A DNA stretch of 64,000 nucleotides from Mycteria americana (GCF_035582795.1 NW_027445436.1:4710770-4774769); one strand, 5' to 3'; shown: positions 25,196-42,780, counted from the first letter of the stretch. Program-made: numbers and translations. Notes: a model not told the origin generated them from the letters alone.

Positions 25196-25709
25196 TGTCC
25201 CTGCCTCCTTGTTGTCTCACAAACGGAGTTTGTTACCCAGTGTGCAACACCCAATACGCACACAGAGCCGAGATATCGATTTATTTCTGGTTTTGCGCAA
25301 AACCGGGTGCTAGGTGGTAATTCCACAAAGCTAGCATACCGTTCGATCATGCAGGTACAATATTTATACAGTCTAGTTATGCATATGCATAAGTAATTAC
25401 ACAAAGCAGTTTTCTATTGGTCTACATTTTCTCATCTTACTCTTAAAGCTACAGTACTACTTTAATATTCTGCGCATGCTCAAAGGTGAGGGGTCTCTGC
25501 TAGGGCCGGGGTCTGCAGCTCACGGGGTGTGACTTTTAGTATTATAATGAGGATAGTTCATGTGAGGGTGCTTCTTATCACACTACTAGTTCTACTGTTC
25601 TGCTTCCACTGCTTCTACTAGTTCAGATGGTTCCCAAAACATCTTAATTAGCTTGCATATTTCTCCAGGATGTGCTTTACTCCCAAGGACAATAATTCTT
25701 GATTAGACA
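25196..25709 (-). repeat. Probable LTR (boundaries approximate)
   Basis: On the minus strand the 3' end reads AATAAATCGATATCTCGG, then further sequence ending GGCAGGGACA at 25196. A TATAATACT-like box is read in reverse near 25540. The 5' end at about 25709 (TGTCTAATCAAG) is a guess, and I found no matching duplication. This layout of AATAAA followed by about 80 bases of U5 is typical of avian ERV LTRs. Confidence 0.55.
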
Positions 25710-25796
25710 TTCCACATTCCAGTCTGAATCCCCCTTATCAACTTTACGTAAGTCCCAGCCTTCCACCAGCTCCTGATTGACTACATCCTGATCCAG

Positions 25797-26631
25797 TCAG
25801 GTGCAACTCAGTGCTCTGCATCTAACTCCAGAGCCGGGGGGACCTGCTTCCCCTCTCTCTGCCCTGCGGGCCCTGTCACCCTCTCCGCCGCCAGGACTCC
25901 AAGCAGTGTCATATCCCACGTATAAATCACCAAGAACAAGTTGCAGACTAATTTCCTTCAGGGAAAAATAAACAAGTGAAAATAAATAAAAGAATCCAAC
26001 TTTATTGCTCTTTAGCACAGAGAGATGTCATGTCACTGTTTATAGAAAAGGTATGTGGGGGAGAGACTGTACATTAAAGAATCACAATCGTCTTACTGAC
26101 AAGTCATTACGCCTTTATCCCCCACCAATTAACCACACTTCGCGGGGCTGCTGCTAACAGTTAAATTGAGCTTAAAAGTAAGAGATCCCCTTGCGTACCG
26201 ACGTGTGCTCTGGCTGGGAAGGTCCCCTCAAACTGCCACGAAAACTCCGCGGGCACCTGCTGCGCCGGGTCAGCCCCGGGGAGCGGCAGGCGGATGCACG
26301 CAGGCGGTCATGGCGGCGGAGGGCTGCGAAGTGGGTCCGCGTCCTCACTCGAACACAGCGGGGCAGCATGTAAAGTTTCGGCCCAGGGATGCTCCTGCAA
26401 AGTGCAGGGGGACTCGTCGTTGGGCAGGCAACCCTCCCCCCCTTCGGAGGCAGAGGCAAAAAAGAGCTTTCCTTGTCTGAGTTGAGGTTTCGTGCTCAGG
26501 AAGAGAGGAAGGGGAGGTGCTGGGAAAGTCGGGCTTCCCTGGCTGGGGACACTCCTGGCCGTCGCCAGCCGCCGCGCTTCCCAGAAGGAGCAGCAGTTCC
26601 TACAGGGCGCTCCGGATTCTCACTGACATAA
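25797..26631. promoter_or_regulatory. GC- and CpG-rich patch
   Basis: CpG-rich sequence occupies about 26190-26620, flanked by AT-rich DNA. Open frames on both strands are composition effects. It could be a promoter-type CpG patch of a non-coding transcript. No splice or promoter motif strong enough to call a gene was seen. Confidence 0.3.
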
Positions 26632-29600
26632 ATTATGGCGACCCAGCAGGAATTTCACACTGCTTGCAAATTTTTTAATTTTTTTTTCCTCAGAGGTACA
26701 CACCCCATGCTGAAGCCCTGATCCATAGCAGTCCAGCAAACAATTCTGTTTATCTCCTTACAATAGCAATTTTATGCGCTATAATGCGATATATATATAC
26801 ACACAATACACCAATATATACACACCAATGAATGTGCATAGAGAGCTCTGAGTTCACATGAATGCATACGTTAAAATGTTACCTTCCCTACCTGTCTCTT
26901 TTCTTAGCTCGTTCGAACAAAAGGCGTCCCAAATGCTTTTAGCGAGACTGAATTAATTCCAAATATTTGGTACATAAACTTAGCAAACCTAAAAGCCTAC
27001 ATAATTTTCCACAGTAATCCGATTAAAATATTTCTAAACCAATTTTTTTGAAAACAATAGTACAAAGATAAAGAGGAAAATCGTTTTTATGACAGTAATT
27101 TATTACACTAGTTTGGTCTACAGAACGAGACTTTCTTCACTTGAAGATGACCATTCCCCCCCCCCCCCCAGTCGCAAATATACATGTGGCTTGTTTGGGT
27201 TTTTTTAATATATTTTCTGGAAGGACTATCATCCAGGACCAAATCTCGCCCTTAACGCACCAAGGAAGGGAGTTTGATTGCTTAGTACCCTAGACTTTTT
27301 AAAGTGCTAATACATTTATTGTCTCTTTTCCGACGCCCATCCAGAATAACTGGCACATATGTTCTAAATTGATGATAGTTTTGTGAGCAATAAAGCAATT
27401 ATCCGTCCCTGGAGCTGACAGTTCCTCCAACTAAACTCCAACTATTACCTAATTGGAAAAGTCATTGTCTTCAATTAGTGAAGGCTCAGTGATTCATAAA
27501 TATTTGTCCGCTATGATGAGCCGGTTTGTTAAAACAGTAATTCCTCAGCCAGTTTAGCCAAATGGGCGAGCGAGGGCGGTGGAGAGTCGGGAGGAAGGCA
27601 GGTGGGAGAGAGAAATGAGGAGGTTGATACTGCTAAACAATTCTTATTCCCGTTCCACTCAATCTCCGCATTTAGGGACAGCCTAGATGACCCTCCCTAT
27701 TCACTAAACGAGCCTGTGTCCGTGCCCCCCCCCGTCTCTGTCTGGGGACACGGTGCCCCGCTGCCCCTTCCTACGGCACTGCAGTAACTCCAGCCCCTTT
27801 TGGTGGCGGCAGAGGACGGGGAAAGGTTTGCGGTCAGAAGAGCCTTTTTCTGTCAGTCCTTGAAACTACCTCGTCCTTGAAAGTGGAAAAATTAAAAGGT
27901 GGTCCAGGCTCAGGACTTGTGCACAGTGTGTGGAAAAAAAAATGTGTTAAAGATCGGCTTGACGACCCACCGGACCTTCAAAATATATACGGGCTGAATT
28001 TCTTCTATTTAATTTAATCTTTATTGGACTGGGTTTCTTCTTGCCATCTATTCACCAGAAGTCCCAGCAAAACATATCATGGGGGGCGGCGACGACGACA
28101 CTGTTTAGTCTTTCATTTGAACTGCAGACTTTTGCTGGTAATTAGCAGGGAGACACTCCAAGGAATTTGAAGTAGGTTTCTTAAATCAAGATTTCTGCCC
28201 AGTGTTTGAGCTGGTTCTGGAATGGAAAAGATTTGTCTGTTGGGATGGGAACTTGTAGCCTTAGCAACAAAGTAGTCACTTAAAGGAATTTACAGTGAAA
28301 GTATCCTAGACTAGGAGAGAAATGCCAATTTCTGAGTGGCTAGGAGGGGAAGAGATAGTGCCCTAGCTTGAATCGCGAGGTCTTTAGCCTCTAGAACAAA
28401 ACTTTTTCTATTTGCCAGTGGACCCCAATTTTGTCCGCCTCTTTTTTTTTTTTTCTGCTTAAGCCTCCAAAAAAAGTTAATTGCTCAAGTTGAGGGAAGC
28501 AGCTATATGCATTGCTGGAAGCACAGCTCCAGTCCCAAAGATATCTTGTTCCAACTGCCGGGGCTATCTCCGACTGAGCTAGTGTCCTGACAAAATTAAT
28601 AAGCAGTGCCCTGCATATAAATAATCAAAACCTGGGGATTGCGAGTAAGAGTTAAAATAATTATTGGCCACCTATATGTGCTATATGCACAGCCACGTTC
28701 ACATTCCTCGGAGTATCAGTCCATCGAGAAGGATCATTACAAGTTTAGCGATTAGGGGTATTTATGTCACAGACTTCCCAGCCTCTGCTTACATCCATGT
28801 GGGAGGTGAGCTGAACACCACCCCGAGCCCACAGAGTGCACGGACGGGGGGCACACCTGTGCAAAGGCGTGCCTATGTGGGCGCGCAGTATACGCGCATG
28901 GCACGTCTGGCTCTGGGGCTGCCCGCAAGCAGGTCCGTGCATTTGTGCATACACGCACACACACACTTCCAGCTATGCAGTTCTAGAGTAAAAGCATTTT
29001 TGTTGCTCCCAGAGCCTTTTTTTTTTCATTGCGAGCGATTAGATGGTGTCTATTCAAAGTTGCTGATCCAGAGAGAAAATAGGAGTAGATAAAAGGATAT
29101 TTCAAGTTACCTTCTCGTCCCTTTCACACCAACCTGAGCCCCAGAATAGCCAATTATCAACTCAGACAAAAGCCCTTTTCCCTTTTAGCTTCAGAAGATT
29201 CAGTGCAAGGCGTTAACAATAAAACATATAACTCTAGCCCCATTTGGTAGGATCATGCAATTTTGTATACCTTATTAATGACACCGTTGGATATGCCCGA
29301 GCTTCAACTCTACAAACGTGTAAATAAAAAGGCCTTCGCATGGTAAAATACATAAGCAGTCAATTACAGCTTTTGTGTTGGGCTGGACATAACATTTGTT
29401 ATTTTTATTCTATTTCATTTAAACTTTACCTGAAGTGCATCCTTGTCCTCCCCATGTAGATAGAATAAGCATATCTTACTACTGACAGTTTAAGTGAAAA
29501 TGCTAAAGTTTATTACTTAGACCAACTTCTGATGAGGTAAATATGATTATATCATTACTGTTGTTACCAGCCGCACTGCTGCATTTCCTGAGCAAAATAC

Positions 29601-32600
29601 TTTTGCACTATTTTATCTTAGAGGCAGGGGAAAAAAGTGACATTAAATACTTAAACGTATTCGAGTGATCTTTAGTCTGTGGAAAGTCCAACTCAAATCT
29701 ACTTCTGATGGACCTAATCCCTATAGTAATAGAAATAGGATCTTTGATGGGTAGCTATTAAAGAAATGATTGTATAGTACAGTGGATTATATTTTCAGGA
29801 CAATCTAACAACTTTCAAACTCGTTTTCAAATGTCAACTCTTCATCGAAAGCTCTAGCCCAATTCAGAATAATACATAACACCAAATTAATCCCTAACAG
29901 AAGTCAATGGTTTAAAATACAGTCAGATGTGTTTCAATGCAAAGCCTTGTGTTAACAGCTTTTGTACACTTTTGTTTCTTTTGGCTTCAGCACTTAGATC
30001 ACCGCAGCTTCATTTGTGCTGAAAGTAAATATTTGGTCCTGGATTCACCAGTGTGTTGAAAATGGTTCCCAGATTTGCCTTATATAGGAAGATTTGATTT
30101 GCATTAAGATGTCATTAGTTTTTTTTCCTGGAGCTTGCTTGGGAACTGACATGCTTCTTTATACTGTTAGATAAGTATCCTTCAGTTTGGGTGCTTTCTA
30201 TCCCACCCCACGCATATGCTTTTTTACTTTCAGGCACAGACTTTTTTTTTTTTTTTTAAGGCAGACTTCAGATGCATGGAGAGTGCAAAATTGTGATTCA
30301 GTGCCCTGCTTTCAGTTTTGCACTGGATCCCAATACTTTTGAGTGCTAACAAATTACAAACCCCAGCTCAGAGCGGCCCCGCTGCTGGGACGGCAGAATG
30401 CCTTACCTGGGAAGGGGGGGGGAGCACGACGCTGTCACGCTGCTTTATGACAATCCTGTCTACCGTCTAAAATAATTCACATTAGTTCAGGCAGGGAAGT
30501 GGCGGTATGTGCAGAGGAGAGGGTGGTCGTGCCTATCGCTGTGCCGAGGTTTAAGCACATGCAAAGGGCAAGGAGCCACGGGAGCACTTCAGAGAGGGGC
30601 TTCCCAATGGCGTGGCAGGGAGCAGAGCCAAGGGACCTCCCCAGAGTCTGTTGGACCTGCTTGTATTTCCAACTGCATTGGACAACGCAGGGCTATTTCT
30701 GTTGGCAGTGGCCCCAGAAAGTTGTTTCAGAGGAAGGAAGGATTCCACTCCCACAAGTGATTTAAAAAATCAGGATATGCATGATCAGGTGCTGTGCTGG
30801 GCACAAGCACCAGCTCAGGGGTCTAGGCATGTGCAAGTGGTGGGGGATGAAGTAGGTCCTGGGCAGAAAAAGTGGAGGTCCCTTTTTCCCAAGGCCAGCT
30901 GTGTTCAGTGGGATCTACTGATCCCAAAATGCAGGCAGAAATGGCCTGGGTGGATGGACTTTAGTAGTAATAATAATAAGATTATCTAAAGGGAAGCAGG
31001 GAAATGCTCACCCAGCAGTACTGAGGGGTGTATAATCTTGCAATGGTTTGCTTTCTTTAGAAATATGAAAGGGTCTGTATAAAGAAATCCCCTGGGTGTG
31101 ACCCCTCCTGGTCAGTGAGAGCAGGAGGGAGGCTCCTGGGCAGGTGCTGCTGGCTGGCTGCAAGTGAGCAGCCTAAAAACCTGAGGAGAGGCCAGCTGTG
31201 CCCCTCCTCTGACTGCCTAGGGTATATAATCCTCCAGAGACTGTCAAAGCAAGGAGTGATTACTTCCCCTTATAAAATCCAATCTCTAGTCTATATCTTT
31301 TATTGTGCTGTTAAAAGAACTTGGTTGTTCTTCAGATCTGGCCAAAATGGTGGGAGAGTAAGAAGGAAAAAATAAGAAAAAGGCCTGAGAAGAAAGGCCC
31401 CAGCACTGCTGATGGGAAATGAGGCTTAGCCCAGCACCAACGTGACAAGCCAAGCCGAGCTTGGCTGAGGGCACCCCAGAGGGCAGCTTGGCCAGGCTGG
31501 GCCACATGCTTAAGGTTGGAGAGGTCACAGTGTTTCCAATATAATTACATTTGCCAAGCAGCCCAACCCAGGGTTACCATGGTTACTCCCCTGGAATAAG
31601 AGCTGGCTGCTCCCAGCTTAGAGGATGCCAGCCATTGCCTGGCAATAGTTTCCCAAAGGCACTGATGGACAGGGCCAGTGGAGGAGGGATGGGGGCAGCA
31701 TGAGCATTCAGAAAGGAGTTTCAAAATGTCATTTTTTAAATAGTTTCCCATTCTGAATGCATTTTCTTGTCAGAGCAGGGGTTTAAAAATGCTAAAAACT
31801 AGGAACAAGAGGAATATTTTTACATGTCAGGGTTGCTTGCTGGGTCCTATGACAGCAGTCTATGTATTTATTGTCCTCTGTGTACTCCACTTCCTCTGTG
31901 TGTGTGTGGTGTGTATTTATATATTCATATTGCTTTGTGGAACTTGGCAGGTGAAGCAGGCACTTAACATTTGTTTTGGAAAATACAAACTACAGATCTC
32001 AGCTCCCATCTTACATGTAGCATTCTCCTGTGCTACTTAAAGAATAATAATACGTTCAATTGTTTTTTATACTACCATCATCAGAAATAGCTTTTAGAAG
32101 TTGTCACCGCTAATCTCAAGAATGAATTTTTCCTTTCCGGAGAGGACAGGAGAACTGCAAAAGAGAGAGGAGCTAGCGCAGTCCTGGGTAAAATTCCTCC
32201 AGAAAAAAAAAAAAGAGAGAGGGAAAAAAAATAACCCAAACAACAAACTAAATCCTCCCAAAATTCTGTGACTTTCAGATCCCAACCTGGACCCTGGCCT
32301 GAGAAAAGTGGTGTCTGACGTAATAAAAGGAAAATTAAGTTTGAGCAAGTCCCCGGACTCACAGAGCTGTTAGCACAGTTTCCTCTACCCATTCCAGATC
32401 CACAGAGGTTAAAAAGCAATCAACGCTCATTTCCCTATTAAATGTGAGTTCTGACCATTTTAAGTATTCCTGTAATTTGTTGGGGAAAGGAAATGCCTTC
32501 TGTCGATTGAACTTTGGTCAGCTGAGACTACTTGTATTGATAGAGTCACTCCGTCCCAGCTCAACTGCTACCAGTCTCCTTCCCCAGACTTGTGCACAAC

Positions 32601-33150
32601 AACAGGACACAGAAGATGGGCTTTTCCTCGGGAATCCCACATACTTCACCAGTCCTTCAAGCATCGGCTTTTTTAAATGCATATTTAATAGCTGCTTTCT
32701 CTGAACACACAGCAAATTAAAATCAGCACCATTCACAACAAGACGAGGGGAGAAAATGCTTCCCACCACCACCCCCTTACATCCCCTTTTAGACCAGAGC
32801 AATTTGAGTGGGATTGGGCTTCCTCCTGATTGTGGTGTATTCGGTTCAATTCAGAGGAATCTGATTGCTGTCCCTTTAATCTGTTGACACTGTCACACAG
32901 ATAAACAGGCTGCCATCGATCTTTTCATTAGGTGATTAAATAACAAACAGAGCAGGTCAACTACGAGTATTAATATGCTTACACTGCTTTACCAGGCATC
33001 CTACCGGTGTTATTAGAACTATAAGTTGTGTTCAATGTTTAAGCACGTCTATCAGTTGTGTCTGTAATATCTGTGGAAGTCAGCTCAAATAAACACACAT
33101 GTTATCTGAATGGGAGGTGGTGGTGGAAATATCGACACACGTCTCTATAT
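26632..33150. other. 6.5 kb upstream flank of NR2F1, no coding gene recognised
   Basis: The sequence is free of recognisable LTRs, unlike most of the window. Stretches at about 27410-27560 and 29380-30020 have the even composition and ATTA/TAAT homeodomain-type motifs common in conserved non-coding elements around developmental regulators. This is suggestive only. No domain is recognised in any open frame. Confidence 0.4.
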
Positions 33151-33170
33151 GGGGGGGGGGGGGGGGGGGG
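33151..33170. repeat. Run of 20 G
   Basis: Uninterrupted poly-G, flanked by GGT/GGA-rich sequence. Such tracts are prone to quadruplex formation and to length errors in sequencing. Confidence 0.95.
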
Positions 33171-34249
33171 AGTGGTGGTGTCCTCAGAACAAAAATCCTA
33201 AAAACTGTGGGCTAGACATATCTCCTTCCACTATTCATTCCACCAGACAAAAGATACCTGGGGAGTCTCAGGAAAGCAGCCAGGAGGCTGGAAGGGAAAA
33301 GTTGTCTCTGTGAAGTGTCCTCCCAGGGACTGTGGGCAGGACTGCAGCCTCGCTTAACACCCTTAGAAATTCCGAGGAGAAAAAGCAGAACTTGCCTGGG
33401 GTAGGCTGGCGTGGCCAGGAACCCGGGTGCTCAGCAATGCAGGCTCTGCAGAAACCTTTTCAAGGAGATGCAGGTCTCAAGCTACTGGGTCCATCCACCT
33501 TCTCTCAGGCTTTCTCCCTGTGTCTGTGTCGGTGCCTCTGTCTGTCTCTCTCTCTCTGTGTCTTGCTCTGCCTCTTTTACTCCCCATCTCTTCATAGTGT
33601 GGAGAATAAAATCTAGATGATATACATACAGAGCTTGCTTTTCTGACTGACTTAATCTTATTCGTTTAATCTTTTCACTGACCAAGAGACAGGACCAAGA
33701 GTTTATTTGGAAAGAGGGAGAGAGGGGAAAGGAGCCTACTGTTCATAGTCAATAACATCTTTTTTATGAATGTACTATGCGATGGAGACACCTTGGCCAA
33801 GGAACTCATTGAAAATCCCCCAGCTTCCAATCTGATAATAAGATTTTATGGGAGCTAAGAGGAAGGTAGTCTTTTTTTTTCTCTTTTTTTAACAGTTTGG
33901 TTTTTCTTTGTCACTCAGGCTTTTGACCCAAAGCAAATTTTAAACCTTGTGCAGAAGAGGGACATTTCGGGGACGGAATGCTTGAGAGAAAGGAGGCTAG
34001 GAACAGTACACAACTAGAAAACAGAGGTTTCTTTTCCCTAATGTGGTTGCTTTTTTTTCTTTTTTCTTTGTTTCTTTGTTTCTTTTTTCTTTGGGGGGGG
34101 GGTCGTTTTTCTTTTTAACGGAGAGAGGAAAAGGGGGATGAGGGGATAATAAGCCATAGATAGATTTCGTAGCTTCCTACTGCTTCAGGAAAAGCACGAG
34201 TTTTGTGCATGGCCGGGGGGGGAGTGAGCAGGTGACTTGGCGGGCTGCA

Positions 34250-34530
34250 CACCTCGGCTGGATGCCTGTCCGCTAGATGGCAGCTGGATCCAGCCATTCC
34301 GGTGCCGCACCGCAGCCACCGCCACTCCGGGGCCTCGCCGTGCCGTGCCGGGCTGAGCTGGGCAGGGGTCAAAGCGAGACGCGGAGCCGAGCGGGGCGCC
34401 GTGCCTAGTCGCCCCCCGCACCATCCTCCCCCGCATAGCTCTGGCCTCCGTGGGCGCGCACCGCCCCTCTGCCTGGCACTTAGGTTTGCGAGCATTGATC
34501 CGCGCGTGCGGCGCGGAAAGAACTTATTTT
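34250..34530. promoter_or_regulatory. CpG-rich patch about 2.5 kb upstream of NR2F1
   Basis: High GC and CpG density, with GCGCGC-type motifs near 34500-34515. In mammals an antisense long non-coding RNA (NR2F1-AS1) starts upstream of NR2F1. This patch is a candidate for a divergent start, but no transcript evidence is visible in the sequence. Confidence 0.35.
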
Positions 34531-35184
34531 ATGGGTTTATTAATCGCCCATGAGGCTCTTTTGGCAGCTTACGGTGCTTTGCAAGAGACATAGACATGTC
34601 TGTGGGCGGGCAGAGGAATTCAGGTTTGTTCTGGACGGTTCCCTCCCCCACCTCAACCCCCGCCCCCCCCCAAATGCTTCTCCACGACCAAAAAGAATGT
34701 TGATTTCCGATACCATTTTGTGACACCATGAACCCCACCGGAGCGATGAACAATCGTTCAGTATAATAAAAGGAAGGTGGACATATTAGGTGAGAAATTA
34801 GAGCAAGAAAGACCAACAGCAAACATAGCCCAAAGTGGAAATGGAGTATACCGATGTAAATATGTAAGTGAATCTGTGTACATATACACACACAATCAAA
34901 TGTACTTCTTATTGTATAAGGCTTATTTTCTTCTCCATCATTAAAATCCCTTGCATGGCTTTTGCAATTGAAAACAGACACAGAAATCACATTTTAAAAT
35001 ATGAAAAACTTTTCACGGGGAGCCCAAATCGTTCCCTTTTAATTCCCCTTTCCGTCTATCGAAGAATCCCTCGCTTTCTGTCTCTCCCCCCTCACTCTCC
35101 CCGCTCCTTCCCTCCCTTCCCCATCCCGGTCAATAAGTAGCAGAGAAAAAAACAAAACAAAACAAAACAAGACCTGGCGGGGAA

Positions 35185-35440
35185 TTAGCCAATGGAGTGA
35201 AGGGGGCTTAGCCTCCCATTTTCTCTCCCCCCAATTCAGGGCTCTGACCAGTCAGTCGCTTTTGATTATCAGTTGCCAGCAGCCCTTCTCTTGGGTCCTT
35301 GACATGCGCTCCATATAAGGCAGCGATCTCCATAGAAACGTGTCAGTCTCAATAGTAGTGTCAAAGTTCACTATAAACAGATATTCGCTCAGATTCCCCC
35401 TTTCAGAAACATTGCTCTGCTAGGTTTCCCGTTTACGAGC
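35185..35440 (+). promoter_or_regulatory. NR2F1 core promoter region
   Basis: In order: a CCAAT box at 35189-35193, CCATATAAGG at 35311-35320 and GTGTCAAAGTTCA at 35358-35370. The second site serves as a TATA-like sequence and is also an exact CArG (SRF) consensus. The third reads as two nuclear-receptor half-sites spaced by one base (DR1), a known COUP-TF binding arrangement. Distance and orientation fit a start near 35340-35400, about 1.6 kb before the ATG. The functional roles are inferred. Confidence 0.55.
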
Positions 35441-35597
35441 ATTCATGTTTTGGGTGTGTCCCCCCCCTTTTTTTTGCATATTCTATTAGTTGTGGGGTTT
35501 TTTCTTCATCTCCCTCTTCTCTTTCCTTTTCTTCTTTTTCCACCCTTCCTCCTTGTCTCTTTCACTTCATTCCTGCAGAAGAGGAGAGAAGTGAGAG

Positions 35598-35632
<35 letters not shown>

Positions 35633-36955
35633 ACGGACAGAGGGGGAGAGAGAAAAAGAACGCATTCACATCTTAATACCATTATTACTTTGACCGCTCT
35701 TGTGTATTTATTTTATTTTGGGGGAGGGTTTTGCTTCTGGCTGATGAGTTTTTACCCGAAATACTTTTTTTTAGACAAACAAACAAGCAATAACCTTTTG
35801 GGGGGCGATTGCCACTGATTTTTGCAAACAGCATCGTGCATTATCACAAAAGAAGAAGGAAGGGGCAAGAAAGGGGAAGAGGATTTATTTATTCAACCTA
35901 CTTTAGATTTGTCTTTTTCCTGCGTGTGTCATTATTATTCTCATTCTCTATTTTTACACTTCGCCGTGAATTCTTCTCCTCTGAGAATTTAGACACATTA
36001 TTTCTTTTTCTTTTTTTTCTTAAAAAACAAAAGACAGAGAACGAGAGCGAGCGAGTACAAAAGAAAGAGAAGCGACTAGCAACATCCGACCCCGACACGA
36101 AATCAAACTGTCTCAGCTCCCTCCCTTCTCGACCGCGCTCCTAGATACTGCCTCCCTAAATGGCTGACTGAGATCTGCCCTGGATCTGGTCCCCGGACAC
36201 CTCCATGCTCTGATCTCCGGCAGCTGGCTCCTCTATCTTCCTCCACCTGTCGCCTCCCGATCCCTGCCCTCCAAGAGTCCGCACCGTCGGCGTCGGAAGC
36301 AGCCTCCGCGGGAGCAGCGGCGGCGGCACGAGCGCCGATCGGTCCCCGGCTGCGAGCAGCGGCTCCGACCTCCTCCTCTTTCTTCTCCTCCGCGCTCCGA
36401 CTTCCTGTATGTCTATACATCTTTTACACTCCTAGGTCTCGGACCGCGTGTGTGTGTGTGCGTGCATGCGTGAGTGGGGTGCAGTGTGCTGAGCATGCGG
36501 GTGTGTGTGTGTCCGGTATGTTATTCTCCTGAATGCCTCTCCCGAAAGCCTTATTTGCCGTTTCTGATCTTGCAATTTGAAGCGGTAGAGAGGAGGGGAA
36601 GGAAGGGGGCGGGGGGGAAGAAGAGGCGAGAGAGAGGAGAGAGGGGGAGAAATAGAGAGGCGTGGATATTGGGGAGGCGCAAAAAAAAAATCTTTCGTCG
36701 CCCCTTCCCCCTCCATAAAAAAAGAAAAATAGGGAGAGGAAAAAAAATTAAAGAAAATAAAGAAAAGGGAAGGAGAGGCTCCAGCCAGCAGCGGCGGCGA
36801 CGGCAGCCGAGGCGGAGGCAGGAGGCAGGCACTGTCCCCTCACTCCCCGCTCGCCTCCGGTGCCCGGACGCCCGCCTTCCCCCGGCCCCCCGCCTCTCTC
36901 TCTGGCAGCCCACAGTGAGACGCACCGCTCCCCAGCACGTCTTTGAGCCCGAGAT
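35341..36955 (+). other. NR2F1: Long NR2F1 5' untranslated region
   Basis: About 1.6 kb lies between the promoter motifs and the ATG. It is purine- and pyrimidine-rich, with a GAAA microsatellite at 35598-35632 and several upstream ATGs with short frames. The last 700 bases are CpG-rich. The start codon at 36956 has G at -3 and G at +4, a good context. A long, uORF-containing leader is known for mammalian NR2F1. Confidence 0.6.
35598..35632. repeat. (GAAA)n microsatellite in the 5' UTR
   Basis: About 8-9 GAAA units, ending at GAACGG. Confidence 0.95.
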
Positions 36956-37394
36956 ATGGCAATGGTAGTTAGCAGCTGGCGAGATCCGCAGGAAGACGTG
37001 GCCGGGGACATCTCAAAAGGCCCCAACGCCGCAGCGCAGCCGGCCCGAGAGCAGCCGCCCCAGCAGCAAGGGGGCTCGGCCGCCCCACCCACTCCCAGCC
37101 AGCCGGGACCCCCCTCCACGCCGGGCTCGACCGGAGACAAGGGTCCGGGCCAGCAGGGCTCGGGGCAGATCCAGCACCACATCGAGTGTGTAGTGTGCGG
37201 TGATAAATCCAGCGGCAAGCACTACGGCCAGTTCACCTGCGAGGGCTGCAAAAGTTTCTTCAAGAGGAGCGTCCGTAGGAACTTAACTTACACGTGCCGT
37301 GCCAACAGGAACTGTCCCATCGATCAGCACCACCGCAACCAGTGCCAGTACTGCTGCCTCAAGAAGTGCCTCAAAGTGGGCATGAGGCGAGAAG
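36956..37394 (+). CDS. NR2F1: NR2F1 (COUP-TF1) coding exon 1: N-terminal region and DNA-binding domain
   Basis: COUP-TF1 is an orphan nuclear receptor that binds AGGTCA direct repeats in the nucleus and patterns the nervous system. This exon encodes residues 1-146 plus one base. It starts [12 protein letters not shown], the NR2F1 rather than NR2F2 opening. Residues 1-76 are a low-complexity Q/P/G region. The two zinc fingers use C78, C81, C95, C98 and C114, C120, C130, C133, with the P-box EGCKS at 96-100. The exon ends GAAG before a GTGAAT donor, phase 1, as expected before the missing middle exon. One oddity is residue 134: the arginine of the CRLKKC motif, invariant in the family, is cysteine (CGC to TGC at 37355). 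Without the splice, the frame reads on to a stop at 37600. The exon identity is secure; whether the gene works is not. Confidence 0.93.
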
Positions 37395-42114
<4,720 letters not shown>

Positions 42115-42780
42115 AGCCCGGCCCGCACCCCCTGTAGAGACGCTGCGGAGCGGCACAGGAGGGAGCGCACGCACCAAGGGGAAGTCGGGGTACGGGACAC
42201 GGACAGTAAACAAAAGAAAGGCCCGAGTAGGATAGGATATATTGCCGTGTTTGGGAGGAAAAGAAAGGACCTTGTGTCTGTGGAGACTTTTGGAGAGGAA
42301 AAAATAATAATAAAAGAGACCAAAAGTAAAAAAAAGAGAACCGAGGGTATTTTAATAAAATCAAAAGGACGATAATGAATCTTCCAGGATTTATTGTGGA
42401 CTGATGTGGATACATGCTGTACAGAAACTTACCACGAACATTGTTAATAATTTTGTAAAATATTAGTCTTTATTTTCATTTTTGGGGTAAAACTTAAACC
42501 ATCATATGCACATAAAGGAAAAAAAGAAGAATTAGGGGAAAATAACATTTTCTAAATAATTATTGATAAAAAAAAAGGTCTGTGTCTATGTATCTATATC
42601 TGTTTTGTATTTTTTCTGGTTCCAAACCAGGTTCCCTGTGATTCTACACTAATAATTTCTGATATAACCCTTTGCTTTTTATAATGACTGCAATATATTT
42701 TGTTAAAGCTGTTCTTCAGGAATTAAAATTGAACTGAGAATTTAAATAAAAATAAAATAATTTAGCAAAAAAAATCAACT
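42115..42780 (+). other. NR2F1: NR2F1 3' untranslated region
   Basis: It is AT-rich and begins directly after the TAA. Candidate polyadenylation signals AATAAA lie at 42309-42314, 42354-42359 and, tandemly, at 42745-42756. The last pair is the likeliest 3' end. No cleavage site can be fixed from sequence alone. Confidence 0.6.

Noticed and set aside
36103..36968. Open frames over the NR2F1 leader, on both strands
   Set aside because: They are low-complexity Arg/Glu/Gly- or Ser/Pro-rich frames in the 5' UTR, without recognisable domains. At most, short upstream frames may be translated.
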